Counted from the stretch's first letter, positions 6,559 to 12,190 are shown. The stretch: DNA of 14,019 bases from Candidatus Liptonbacteria bacterium RIFOXYD1_FULL_36_11 (GCA_001821375.1 MHLG01000002.1:26225-40243), one strand, 5' to 3'. The notes: a model not told the origin generated them from the sequence alone. Translations and numbers: made by a program.

Positions 6559-6589
6559 TTGATAACATTTAAGAGTCTGTCACTAAATA
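6559..6589 (+). promoter_or_regulatory. Possible promoter of the tRNA-Gln locus
   Basis: TTGATA (6559-6564) and TAAATA (6584-6589) are 19 nt apart, longer than ideal. Transcription would start close to 6597, just before the outer tRNA 5' end at 6598, and read through both tRNA-Gln copies. I found no convincing separate promoter directly upstream of the inner tRNA. Confidence 0.4.
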
Positions 6590-6616
6590 TTAATTAATGC
6601 CGGGTCGTCTAACTTG

Positions 6617-6770
6617 CCCTGTTAGACATTTATTTAGTTGACTGTAAATGTAATGTATTGATGCCTAAAGCTGCGGGATCGTCTAATGGTAGGACACATG
6701 CCTCTGGAGCATGGTATCTAGGTTCGAGCCCTAGTCCCGCAGCTTTGAGCGTGAATAATGTCTAACAGGG
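6617..6770. mobile_element. 154-bp inverted-repeat-bounded insert carrying tRNA-Gln
   Basis: Perfect 14-bp terminal inverted repeats CCCTGTTAGACATT (6617-6630) and AATGTCTAACAGGG (6757-6770) enclose the intact tRNA-Gln. A 3-bp TTG flanks both ends (6614-6616, 6771-6773) and could be a target duplication. There is no transposase. Alternatively the inverted repeat is an RNA helix that brings together the halves of the outer tRNA. Calling it mobile is inference. Confidence 0.4.
6672..6742 (+). tRNA. tRNA-Gln(CUG), intact inner copy
   Basis: A complete 71-nt cloverleaf: acceptor TGCGGGA/TCCCGCA, D-arm GTCT-AATGGTA-GGAC, anticodon arm CATGC-CTCTGGA-GCATG with anticodon CUG, variable loop GTAT, T-arm CTAGG-TTCGAGC-CCTAG, discriminator G. 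CCA is not encoded. The U1-A72 pair and G73 fit glutamine identity. The acceptor helix continues 5 bp into the flanks (AAAGC before, GCTTT after), an uncommon extension to 12 bp. A 23-nt block from ACATGCC to GGTATC is identical in the outer copy. Confidence 0.92.
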
Positions 6771-6828
6771 TTGAGTAGGAAACATGCCTCTGGAGCATGG
6801 TATCGGGATTCGAGCCCCTGCCCGGCAG

Positions 6829-6995
6829 CTCTTCAATTTTCGCTTCGTCTTCAACCCCTGAGAATCTCAAACCTGATGGATTTAAATTTTAGAATCTGCA
6901 ATTTTCTCATTTCTGAGAAAATTTTGACCCTTCATCGAAAATTGAAGACACTGAGAAGCGTAGCGACGAAGTGCTTAAATGATATATAAAAAAAT
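6829..6995. repeat. Nested inverted repeats between tRNA-Gln and the GIY-YIG gene
   Basis: TCTTCAATTTTCG (6830-6842) pairs with CGAAAATTGAAGA (6936-6948), enclosing a perfect 10-bp hairpin AATTTTCTCA/TGAGAAAATT (6900-6923). A GAAGCG-TAGCGACGAAG stretch follows. An open frame runs through this segment, but it begins inside the tRNA and has no coding character. The region looks like a structured repeat remnant rather than a gene. Confidence 0.5.
6980..6988 (+). promoter_or_regulatory. Extended -10 promoter of the GIY-YIG gene
   Basis: TG-A-TATATA (6980-6988) is an extended -10 ending 7 nt before ATG 6996. There is no Shine-Dalgarno, so a leaderless transcript is likely. Confidence 0.45.
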
Positions 6996-7250
6996 ATGCC
7001 TTATTTCATCTATATATTAAAATGCGCCGACAAATCACTTTACGCCGGCTGCACTAATAATTTAGAAAGAAGATTAAAACAACATAACACTTCAAAACGG
7101 GGCGCGCATTACACAAAAATCCGCCGCCCAGTTGTTCTAAAATACTTTGAGAAATTTAATACTCTATTAGAAGCCCGCCGTCGCGAAACCGAAATTAAAA
7201 AATGGCGCCGAGAAAAAAAATTAAAATTAATCAAATCTAAAAAACCTTAA
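6996..7250 (+). CDS. GIY-YIG nuclease-superfamily protein (UPF0213/YhbQ-like)
   Basis: This 84-aa single-domain protein opens MPYFIYILKCADKSLYAGCTN and continues with NLERRLKQHN, the hallmark of the small UPF0213/YhbQ-type GIY-YIG family. The GIY element is represented by FIY (4-6) and the YIG element by YAG (16-18). The catalytic arginine is probably R25, and the acidic residue is probably E64 in RRRETEIKKW. The C-terminus is very basic, consistent with nucleic-acid binding. Family members are metal-dependent nuclease-like proteins of poorly known role, possibly DNA repair. It directly follows the tRNA-Gln locus, but this family is common without introns, so a homing role is not implied. The stop is TAA at 7248-7250. 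Confidence 0.9.
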   Translation: MPYFIYILKCADKSLYAGCTNNLERRLKQHNTSKRGAHYTKIRRPVVLKYFEKFNTLLEARRRETEIKKWRREKKLKLIKSKKP

Positions 7251-7270
7251 GAAAATTTAAAGTCAACAAA

Positions 7271-7300
7271 ACAACCGCGTCCGCCGCTGTTTTTATTTTT
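7271..7300 (+). terminator. Possible terminator of the GIY-YIG gene
   Basis: A weak bulged stem (ACA..GCG with CGC..TGT, 7271-7290) is followed by TTTTATTTTT. It lies 20 bp past the stop at 7250 and converges on the next gene. Confidence 0.4.
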
Positions 7301-7316
7301 CAATAAATCAAAAGCC

Positions 7317-7505
7317 TTATTCTCCTTTTAAAAACAAAGTGATAAAGTAAACCGAAGTTACTACAAAAAGTCCCCACCACAACCACAAAAGACCAACTAG
7401 ATAACCGTAAAAATAAAGACCTAATAAAATGCCAAACGAGATAAGACAAAGTTTAACCAAGCCCATCTCCCACCACTGAAACGTCCACGTTTTAAAAATT
7501 TTCAT
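7317..7505 (-). CDS. Small membrane protein of unknown function, 62 aa
   Basis: I do not recognise a family. The protein is tryptophan-rich (7 Trp), with a short basic N-terminus, two hydrophobic segments at about 15-35 and 38-58 (a helical hairpin), and the tail FLKGE. ATG 7505 has no Shine-Dalgarno; a TATAAT (7519-7524) lies 13 nt upstream, which would give a leader of only about 6 nt. It is downstream of ftsX on the same strand, with a 67-bp gap. It may have its own promoter rather than be part of the ftsEX unit. The coding call rests on composition, strand and spacing. Confidence 0.6.
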   Translation of the reverse strand: MKIFKTWTFQWWEMGLVKLCLISFGILLGLYFYGYLVGLLWLWWGLFVVTSVYFITLFLKGE

Positions 7506-7572
7506 ATTTTTAATTTTAATTATAATAATCGTACAATGCTAAAAAATTTAAAAAACCGGCGAGGAAACATTC

Positions 7573-8478
7573 TTAAACCTTCAAATATCTTCTTATAGCA
7601 ATAAAACTGGAAACAGAACCAAGTAAAATTCCAAATAAAATCTGATAACCCGCCAAACCAAAAAAGTTAGAAACAAAATAAGATCTCAAACTTATATCCG
7701 GCACCACTTTTTGCACCCACGGATTAGCCGTCAAAACTACTGGAATAGCCAAAATCAAACTCAAGAATGCCGCCAGTAATCCATAAACAACTCCTTCAAC
7801 CACAAAAGGGCCACGTATAAAAGTATTTGATGCCCCCACAAGCCTCATAATCCCTATCTCCTCGCGATTAGAATACATCGCCAGCCATATTGTATTAAAA
7901 GCAACTAAAATGGCTGTAATGGCAAAAATCAAAGCTAGCGCAAACCCACTTTTATTAACTGTGTTGATTATAGAATTCATCCTTTCAATCACTAACTGAT
8001 TTTGCGCATAAGTTACTTTTTCAATAATCTGCTTAAATCCTTCATTCTCAAGATATGAAGCAATTATTGCATACTTTTCCGAATCTTTTGCCTTTACATT
8101 TAACGAAGCTGAAAACGGATTATCTTTTAACTCATTTAAAGCCTGCCCCGCCGCATCATTTTTATGCTTATTTTTAAAGTCATCCAGTGCATCCGCTCGC
8201 GAAATATAATTAACTTTTTTAACATCGCTTAAATCTTCCAGCGACTTTTTTAATCTTAAAATTTCATCTTCCGGTGCCGAAGTTTTAAAATAAACGCTTA
8301 TATCTATTTTATCCTCTAAAGTAGTTAAAACCGCTCCGGTAGTAAACCTAAAAATCATCAAAAAAAGAAATGAGGAGAGAGCTAAAGTCATCACAACTAA
8401 AGTAGCCACAGACAACCACCCGTTTCTCAAAAAATTTTGCAAACCGTATTTTATTAGCCGAAAAAATGTTGTAACCAT
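7573..8478 (-). CDS. ftsX: Cell division protein FtsX
   Basis: FtsX is the membrane subunit of the FtsE-FtsX complex, which resembles an ABC transporter but uses ATP hydrolysis to activate peptidoglycan hydrolases at the septum. The 301-aa protein has the expected four membrane segments (about 22-44, 177-198, 226-246 and 272-294). A large extracytoplasmic loop (about 46-175) lies between the first two. The motif REEIGIMRLVGAS after segment 2 is diagnostic. FtsE lies 30 bp upstream on the same strand. No hydrolase partner such as EnvC or a CHAP/NlpC protein is adjacent. The stop is TAA. Confidence 0.95.
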   Translation of the reverse strand: MVTTFFRLIKYGLQNFLRNGWLSVATLVVMTLALSSFLFLMIFRFTTGAVLTTLEDKIDISVYFKTSAPEDEILRLKKSLEDLSDVKKVNYISRADALDDFKNKHKNDAAGQALNELKDNPFSASLNVKAKDSEKYAIIASYLENEGFKQIIEKVTYAQNQLVIERMNSIINTVNKSGFALALIFAITAILVAFNTIWLAMYSNREEIGIMRLVGASNTFIRGPFVVEGVVYGLLAAFLSLILAIPVVLTANPWVQKVVPDISLRSYFVSNFFGLAGYQILFGILLGSVSSFIAIRRYLKV

Positions 8479-8508
8479 ATTTTTTTTCTTAATTAAACAA
8501 ACAAAAAA

Positions 8509-9198
8509 TCAAATAAGCATAAACTTACCTTTTTCTTCGTCGCGTATTATTTTTCCTTGGTCTAAAGTTATCACTCTTCGGCTTAAGTGATTTATCACCT
8601 CTTTATCATGCGTCGCTAATATCACCGTCGTTCCTAATTCATTTATTTTCATTAGCAGTTTAATAATTTCCCAAGTGTTATACGGATCCAAATTTCCCGT
8701 CGGCTCATCTGCCACTATCACCTCCGGCCGGTGGATCATCGCTCGCGCTATCGCCACTCTTTGTTTTTCCCCTCCGGAAAGCTCGTTTGGAAAATTATGC
8801 ATTTTCTCGGAAAGTCCGACCATATCCAAAACCTGCGGCACAAATTCGTCTATTTCCTGTTGCGGATACCCCACCACCTCCAAAGCAAAAGAGACATTTT
8901 CATAAGCGCTCTTATTCGATAAAAGGCGAAAATCTTGAAAAATCACCCCAATATGCCGTCGCAACTTCGGCATCTCTTTTGGCTTAAGTTTATTAACTTC
9001 GTAAGAACCGAAAATAATACGTCCCTTGCTCGGTTTTTCTTCTCCGATTAAAAGTTTTATTATTGTTGACTTTCCCGCACCCGATTTTCCCACTAGCGAA
9101 ACAAACTCATTCGGATTCATCTTAAAACTAACACCATCAAGCGCTGATGAAGAAGAATGATTATTATAAATTTTACTTACGTTTTGAAATACAATCAT
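8509..9198 (-). CDS. ftsE: Cell division ATP-binding protein FtsE
   Basis: This 229-aa ABC ATPase drives FtsX. All motifs are intact: Walker A GKSGAGKST (37-45), Q-loop glutamine in FQDFRLL (about 88), signature LSGGEKQ (140-146), Walker B VIVADEP followed by TGNLD (160-171) and the switch histidine in ATHDKEV (197). The FQDFRLL and ADEPTGNLDP stretches are typical of FtsE rather than LolD or MacB, and the adjacent ftsX supports this. The stop is TGA. prfB lies 73 bp upstream, so the order prfB-ftsE-ftsX matches the cluster known from many bacteria. ATG 9198 has no good Shine-Dalgarno. Confidence 0.96.
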   Translation of the reverse strand: MIVFQNVSKIYNNHSSSSALDGVSFKMNPNEFVSLVGKSGAGKSTIIKLLIGEEKPSKGRIIFGSYEVNKLKPKEMPKLRRHIGVIFQDFRLLSNKSAYENVSFALEVVGYPQQEIDEFVPQVLDMVGLSEKMHNFPNELSGGEKQRVAIARAMIHRPEVIVADEPTGNLDPYNTWEIIKLLMKINELGTTVILATHDKEVINHLSRRVITLDQGKIIRDEEKGKFMLI

Positions 9199-9271
9199 AA
9201 TCTAAAAACCAACTGCTAAAACAAATTTAATCTTCATTTTAATTTTATCAAAAATAAAAAAACTAAACAAA

Positions 9272-10354
9272 CTATTTTTTAGAAAAACTGTTGACAAGTT
9301 CCGCTTGAATAAAATCATCAAGTTCGCCTTGTAACACTTTTTCCGCTTGGGTTGTCTCCATTCCTGTCCGGTGGTCTTTCACCATCTTATACGGATTTAA
9401 AACATAAGAACGAATCTGGCTTCCCCATTCCGGCTTCACTTTTGTTTTTAATTCTGAAATTTCTTTTACTTTATTTTCCTCCATTAATTTTAAAAGCTTG
9501 GCATGTATCACCGCCATTGCCCGCTCGCGATTTTGTGATTGCGAACGTTCCACTTGGCAAGCCGCCACTATTCCCGTCGGCAAATGGGTTATCCTTACCG
9601 CCGTTTCTACCTTATTCACATTCTGCCCTCCCGGTCCCGATGAACGAAAAAGGTCAACTTTCAAATCTTTTTCCGTGATTTCTATTTTCTGAAGTTCTGC
9701 TATATCCGGTAAAACTTCCACTAACGCAAAAGAGGTATGTCTAAGCTTTTTCGGCGAAAACGGCGAAATCCGCACTAATCTATGCACTCCCGCCTCACCT
9801 TTTAAATACCCAAAAGCATAATTACCTCGCACCTCTAAAGTAATATTTTTTATCGGCTTCCTTCCGGTTTTTGTCTGAAAATCATCTAAACTTTCATCTA
9901 CTATTCTCCATTTAAATCCCATCTTCTCAAAAAAAGCGGTGAACATATCTAAAAGCATTCCCGCCCAATCAGCCGCATCCTGTCCTCCTGCCCCGGAATA
10001 TATGGAAAAAATAGCATTACTTTTATCATAACGCCCGGTAAAAGTTGTTTTTACCTCAATCTCTTTCAGTTTTTTTCGCGCTACAAAATAAAGCTCCTCG
10101 GAAAATTTTTCTTTCAGCTTCTCTAAAAGCAAAGAAATCTCATCAATTTTTTCTATCAGATCCCTAACCTCACCAGCTTTTCTGCTTGTCTCTTCTCCCT
10201 TTTTCCTATCTTTCCATATTTCCATATCAGCCACTCGCGCCTCTAAATCTTTTAACTCATTTCTTTTTTTTTCTATTTCTAAAACCTCTTGCAACCGCAA
10301 AAAAAAACTACTCGTTTCCTCTATTCCGTCTTTAATTTCTTTTTCTGTCATCAT
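9272..10354 (-). CDS. prfB: Peptide chain release factor 2 (RF2)
   Basis: RF2 ends translation at UAA and UGA. The 360-aa protein carries the codon-recognition tripeptide SPF (197-199 in VRISPFSPKKLRHTSF) and the catalytic GGQ (242-244, SSGPGGQNVNKVETAVR). The N-terminal coiled-coil domain (about 1-110) is complete. The frame is continuous, so the autoregulatory +1 frameshift used by many RF2 genes is absent. ATG 10354 and ATG 10351 are adjacent; no earlier in-frame start exists before a stop codon inside the tRNA. The start codon lies 4 nt after the 3' end of tRNA-Thr, with no room for a Shine-Dalgarno outside the tRNA. The mRNA should become nearly leaderless once the tRNA is cut out. The stop is TAG. 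Confidence 0.97.
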   Translation of the reverse strand: MMTEKEIKDGIEETSSFFLRLQEVLEIEKKRNELKDLEARVADMEIWKDRKKGEETSRKAGEVRDLIEKIDEISLLLEKLKEKFSEELYFVARKKLKEIEVKTTFTGRYDKSNAIFSIYSGAGGQDAADWAGMLLDMFTAFFEKMGFKWRIVDESLDDFQTKTGRKPIKNITLEVRGNYAFGYLKGEAGVHRLVRISPFSPKKLRHTSFALVEVLPDIAELQKIEITEKDLKVDLFRSSGPGGQNVNKVETAVRITHLPTGIVAACQVERSQSQNRERAMAVIHAKLLKLMEENKVKEISELKTKVKPEWGSQIRSYVLNPYKMVKDHRTGMETTQAEKVLQGELDDFIQAELVNSFSKK

Positions 10355-10358
10355 ACAG

Positions 10359-10430
10359 AGCCGATGGTCGGACTTGAACCGACAACCTACCGCTTACGAA
10401 GCGGTTGCTCTACCATTGAGCTACATCGGC
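10359..10430 (-). tRNA. tRNA-Thr(CGU)
   Basis: A complete 72-nt cloverleaf on the minus strand: acceptor GCCGATG/CATCGGC, D-arm GCTC-...-GAGC, anticodon arm ACCGC-TTCGTAA-GCGGT with anticodon CGU, T-arm GTCGG-TTCAAGT-CCGAC and discriminator U. CCA is not encoded. It leads the prfB-ftsE-ftsX transcript. Confidence 0.96.
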
Positions 10431-10455
10431 AAAAAACAACTCTAAAAACTATAAT

Positions 10456-10484
10456 AGTATAGCTTCAAAAGCCCTAATAATCAA
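10456..10484 (-). promoter_or_regulatory. Promoter of the tRNA-Thr/prfB/ftsEX unit
   Basis: On the minus strand, TTGATT (10479-10484), a 17-nt spacer and TATACT (10456-10461) predict a start near 10449, about 19 nt before tRNA-Thr. Confidence 0.7.
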
Positions 10485-10512
10485 AGCTTTCTTCTTTAAA
10501 AAACACTAAAAC

Positions 10513-10830
10513 CTATAACACAAAATCTTGCTTGTTGATAAGCGCAAGTACCCCTATATTATCGTCTTTTGAAATCTTATTTTTTCTCTCTACCCCGCAC
10601 TTTATGCATTTATGCAATAAAATATACTTCTCTCCTTTTTTCCATACATAAACCGGCTCCATCATCCCGCCACACTTTTCCTCCCGGTCTCCCGGATTAA
10701 TATCAATATGCCTACTCCAAAGGCACATCGGACAATGATTTGTGTATCCGTTACCAAAAACTTCCCGTCCACAATTTAAACAGGTAAAATTTTCAATTTT
10801 CCTCTGAAATTTTTTTCTTGAAACAGCCAC
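10513..10830 (-). CDS. RNHCP-domain zinc-ribbon protein
   Basis: This 105-aa protein matches the RNHCP domain family (Pfam PF12647), named for a motif seen here as TNHCPMCLWSRHIDINPGDR (30-49). Cysteine pairs at 17/20, 33/36 and 75/78, plus C53 and H32, suggest one or two zinc sites. A basic N-terminus (VSRKKFQRK) precedes the domain. The biochemical role of the family is unknown, though RNA or ribosome association is plausible for a small zinc protein. The start is GTG 10830, without a clear Shine-Dalgarno. The 5' end abuts a divergent promoter at 10831-10859, so the two promoters must overlap. The stop is TAG. Confidence 0.88.
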   Translation of the reverse strand: MAVSRKKFQRKIENFTCLNCGREVFGNGYTNHCPMCLWSRHIDINPGDREEKCGGMMEPVYVWKKGEKYILLHKCIKCGVERKNKISKDDNIGVLALINKQDFVL

Positions 10831-10859
10831 TTGATAAAATAACTTAAAATACCTATAAT
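10831..10859 (+). promoter_or_regulatory. Promoter of the 41-aa smORF
   Basis: TTGATA (10831-10836), a 17-nt spacer and a perfect TATAAT (10854-10859) predict a start near 10866, about 24 nt before ATG 10890. Confidence 0.8.
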
Positions 10860-10889
10860 AAAAAAAGTACGTTAAAAGGGAGAAAAAAT

Positions 10890-11015
10890 ATGTATATTCT
10901 TGATAAGCTAATCAATACAGTATATTTTATCTTTTTTCTTTTTTTTCTCATCTACTGGTCTTCCGCAACCATTTTTAGTAAAAGCAAAAAGAAAAAAAAC
11001 TTGCACCGATATTAG
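10890..11015 (+). CDS. 41-aa single-pass membrane smORF
   Basis: This frame, too short for most gene callers, encodes MYILDKLINTVYFIFF, then LFFLIYWSSATIFSK, then a lysine-rich tail ending NLHRY. One hydrophobic helix (about 10-31) followed by a basic cytoplasmic tail predicts an N-out single-pass protein. Support is unusually complete: consensus promoter at 10831, GGGAG Shine-Dalgarno at 10878-10882 with 7-nt spacing, ATG 10890, TAG at 11013-11015, and a terminator at 11042. I do not recognise a family. Small one-helix proteins of this kind include toxins, secretion subunits such as SecE/SecG-like or TatA-like proteins, and regulators of membrane complexes; nothing here decides between these. 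The transcript could also act as a small RNA. Confidence 0.7.
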   Translation: MYILDKLINTVYFIFFLFFLIYWSSATIFSKSKKKKNLHRY

Positions 11016-11041
11016 CACCAACACCCCTATTCATTCCCTTC

Positions 11042-11066
11042 GCCTGCGCCCTGCAGGCATTTTTTT
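11042..11066 (+). terminator. Terminator of the 41-aa smORF
   Basis: GCCTGC (11042-11047) pairs with GCAGGC (11053-11058) around a 5-nt loop, followed by ATTTTTTT. The T tract abuts the stop codon of the convergent HAD gene. Confidence 0.8.
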
Positions 11067-11069
11067 ATT

Positions 11070-11657
11070 TTATAAACAATGCCTATCAACTAAAGCAACA
11101 AACTTCTCTAAAATATTCTCCTTTCTCTCTTCTTTACTCCACCATAAAGTCTGCATCCCCGCCTTTTCTGCTCCTTTTATGTTTATTAAAGAATCATCCA
11201 TAAACAAACATTTATCCGGCTCAACACCAAGTTTTTCAGATGCCAGTAAATAAATCTTTTTATCCGGCTTTTTTACTCCTTCTAATGCTGATGAAATAAA
11301 AACATCAAATTTGCTGTCAATATCAAATTTTTCTTTAAACCTAGAAATTGTTAAACCCGTCCCATTATTTATTATGGCCAACTTGTAGACTTTTTTAAAC
11401 TTGGGCAATAAATCCCAAAGCGGCTTATAAGGTTTATATTTATCTGCTATTTTATCAAGAATTCCGTTAAATTTAACATCACTTAAATTAAATTTTTTGT
11501 AAACTTCCTCTTTAAATAAATAATCGTCGGTAACACCGCTAATCATATCATCAACCTCATCAACTAAAGGCTTAGAAATATAACCTTCTTTTTTAAAAAG
11601 AAGCACACCTATAAAATCAAAAACTATCGCTTTTATATTTGTATTTTTCCCTGCCAT
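11070..11657 (-). CDS. HAD-superfamily hydrolase
   Basis: A 195-aa haloacid-dehalogenase-like phosphatase. Motif I is FDFIGVLL with nucleophile D14; the second aspartate of the usual DxD is I16, so general acid/base chemistry may be altered, as in HAD proteins that carry G or N there. Motif II is IINNGTG (95-101), the motif III lysine is in GVKKPDKKIY (127-136), and motif IV is MDDSLINIKGAEKAGMQTLWW with D154 and D155. A small helical cap (about 22-85) lies between motifs I and II, as in subfamily IA. The frame stays open upstream to 11735, but those 26 codons read through tRNA-Gly, so ATG 11657 is preferred. It lies 21 nt after the tRNA and has no Shine-Dalgarno. The substrate is unknown. 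Confidence 0.88.
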   Translation of the reverse strand: MAGKNTNIKAIVFDFIGVLLFKKEGYISKPLVDEVDDMISGVTDDYLFKEEVYKKFNLSDVKFNGILDKIADKYKPYKPLWDLLPKFKKVYKLAIINNGTGLTISRFKEKFDIDSKFDVFISSALEGVKKPDKKIYLLASEKLGVEPDKCLFMDDSLINIKGAEKAGMQTLWWSKEERKENILEKFVALVDRHCL

Positions 11658-11678
11658 TTCATTTATAACTTTTTTTTG

Positions 11679-11749
11679 AGCGGGATACGGGAATCGAACC
11701 CGCGTCCTAAGCTTGGGAAGCTTATGTACTGCCACTGTACTAATCCCGC
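11679..11749 (-). tRNA. tRNA-Gly(CCC)
   Basis: A complete cloverleaf on the minus strand: acceptor GCGGGAT/ATCCCGC, D-arm GTAC-AGTGGCA-GTAC, anticodon arm TAAGC-TTCCCAA-GCTTA with anticodon CCC, T-arm GCGGG-TTCGATT-CCCGT (the last pair before the loop is intact, one outer G-U), discriminator U. CCA is not encoded. It lies between the ftsB-like gene (15 nt upstream) and the HAD gene (21 nt downstream), apparently in one transcript. Confidence 0.95.
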
Positions 11750-11764
11750 ACTCCTTTTTTCTTA

Positions 11765-12037
11765 TTAGTTGGGTATCACAAGCATCTTCTCTCCCGGAAC
11801 CTTATAGTTATATCTTGATTTTATCTCTTTTTCTAAATTATAAGGATTAGAGTAATAATTCAAGTCTTTTTCCATTCCCTTATTTTCCTGTCTCAATTTT
11901 AAAACTTGAGCCTCTATCGCTTTAAAAGAGCCATCTCCTTTACCAAACTCAAAATAATCAACTGTCACGCCATATCCCACCGCAAATATAAGAACAATCA
12001 AAATAAAAATGACTATTATTTTCCACCAATCTCTCAT
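11765..12037 (-). CDS. FtsB/DivIC-like septum formation initiator
   Basis: This 90-aa bitopic protein has the FtsB/DivIC layout: short cytoplasmic N-terminus (MRDWWK), one membrane helix (7-27), a periplasmic coiled coil (about 38-62) rich in Q, K, L and E, and the C-terminal motif NPYNLEKEIKSRYNYKVPGEKMLVIP (64-89), close to the family pattern LEKxARExYxxxxPGE. In other bacteria it links FtsL and FtsQ/DivIB at the divisome. ATG 12037 has no Shine-Dalgarno. A TAGAAT (12044-12049) ends 6 nt upstream, consistent with a leaderless mRNA. Neither ftsL nor ftsQ is adjacent, so FtsB and DivIC cannot be told apart. Confidence 0.85.
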   Translation of the reverse strand: MRDWWKIIVIFILIVLIFAVGYGVTVDYFEFGKGDGSFKAIEAQVLKLRQENKGMEKDLNYYSNPYNLEKEIKSRYNYKVPGEKMLVIPN

Positions 12038-12153
12038 ACTGATATTCTACAATAAAAAACAAAACCTATAAATAGGAATTGTCGCCGAATACGCTTTTGT
12101 AGCTGAATTTTGGGAATTGCGGCTAAAATAATATCTGACAATAGTCCCAAATG

Positions 12154-12190
12154 CCAAAAAACACAAAACCCCGACATAAACCAGTCGGAG
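12154..12190 (-). terminator. Terminator of the structured RNA
   Basis: CTCCGAC (12184-12190) pairs with GTCGGGG (12169-12175) around an 8-nt loop, followed by TTTTGTGTTTTTT on the minus strand. Confidence 0.8.

Larger units (their letters stand above)
6598..6828 (+). pseudogene. Interrupted tRNA-Gln(CUG), split in the D-arm by an insertion carrying another tRNA-Gln
   Basis: The 5' part (6598-6612) supplies acceptor TGCCGGG, TC and the D-stem strand GTCT. The 3' part (about 6771-6828) supplies GTAGGAA, anticodon arm CATGC-CTCTGGA-GCATG (6783-6799), T-arm (6804-6820), acceptor CCCGGCA (6821-6827) and discriminator G. The two acceptor strands, 217 bp apart, pair perfectly over 7 bp and differ from the inner tRNA, so they belong to one gene. 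Mismatches G10-A25 in the D-stem and A53-C61 in the T-stem suggest decay. The inserted DNA is bounded by 14-bp inverted repeats (6617-6630 and 6757-6770), with TTG immediately outside each. It could be a dead gene, or a precursor with an unusual intron. Confidence 0.7.

Noticed and set aside
6771..6989. 72-aa open frame after the tRNA-Gln
   Set aside because: It starts within the interrupted tRNA and runs through inverted repeats, with no ribosome site and no protein-like composition.
6996..7250. GIY-YIG protein as a homing endonuclease of the tRNA insert
   Set aside because: The protein matches the common stand-alone UPF0213/YhbQ family and lies outside the inverted repeats that bound the insert.
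4337..9198. UGA recoding as in Gracilibacteria/Absconditabacteria
   Set aside because: TGA ends the STAS and ftsE genes at sensible family lengths, and an intact RF2 gene is present.
9352..9678. 108-aa frame antisense to prfB
   Set aside because: It covers the RF2 catalytic domain on the other strand and is Pro/Ser/Leu-rich, as expected for a shadow frame.
10300..10354. Programmed +1 frameshift in prfB
   Set aside because: The reading frame is continuous from ATG 10354 through SPF and GGQ, with no in-frame UGA near codon 26.
12050..12154. Weak inverted repeat TTGTC...GACAA between the ftsB-like gene and the RNA gene
   Set aside because: It is only 5 bp at the ends with an irregular interior. 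No promoter, ORF or terminator supports a feature beyond the ftsB-like -10 box.
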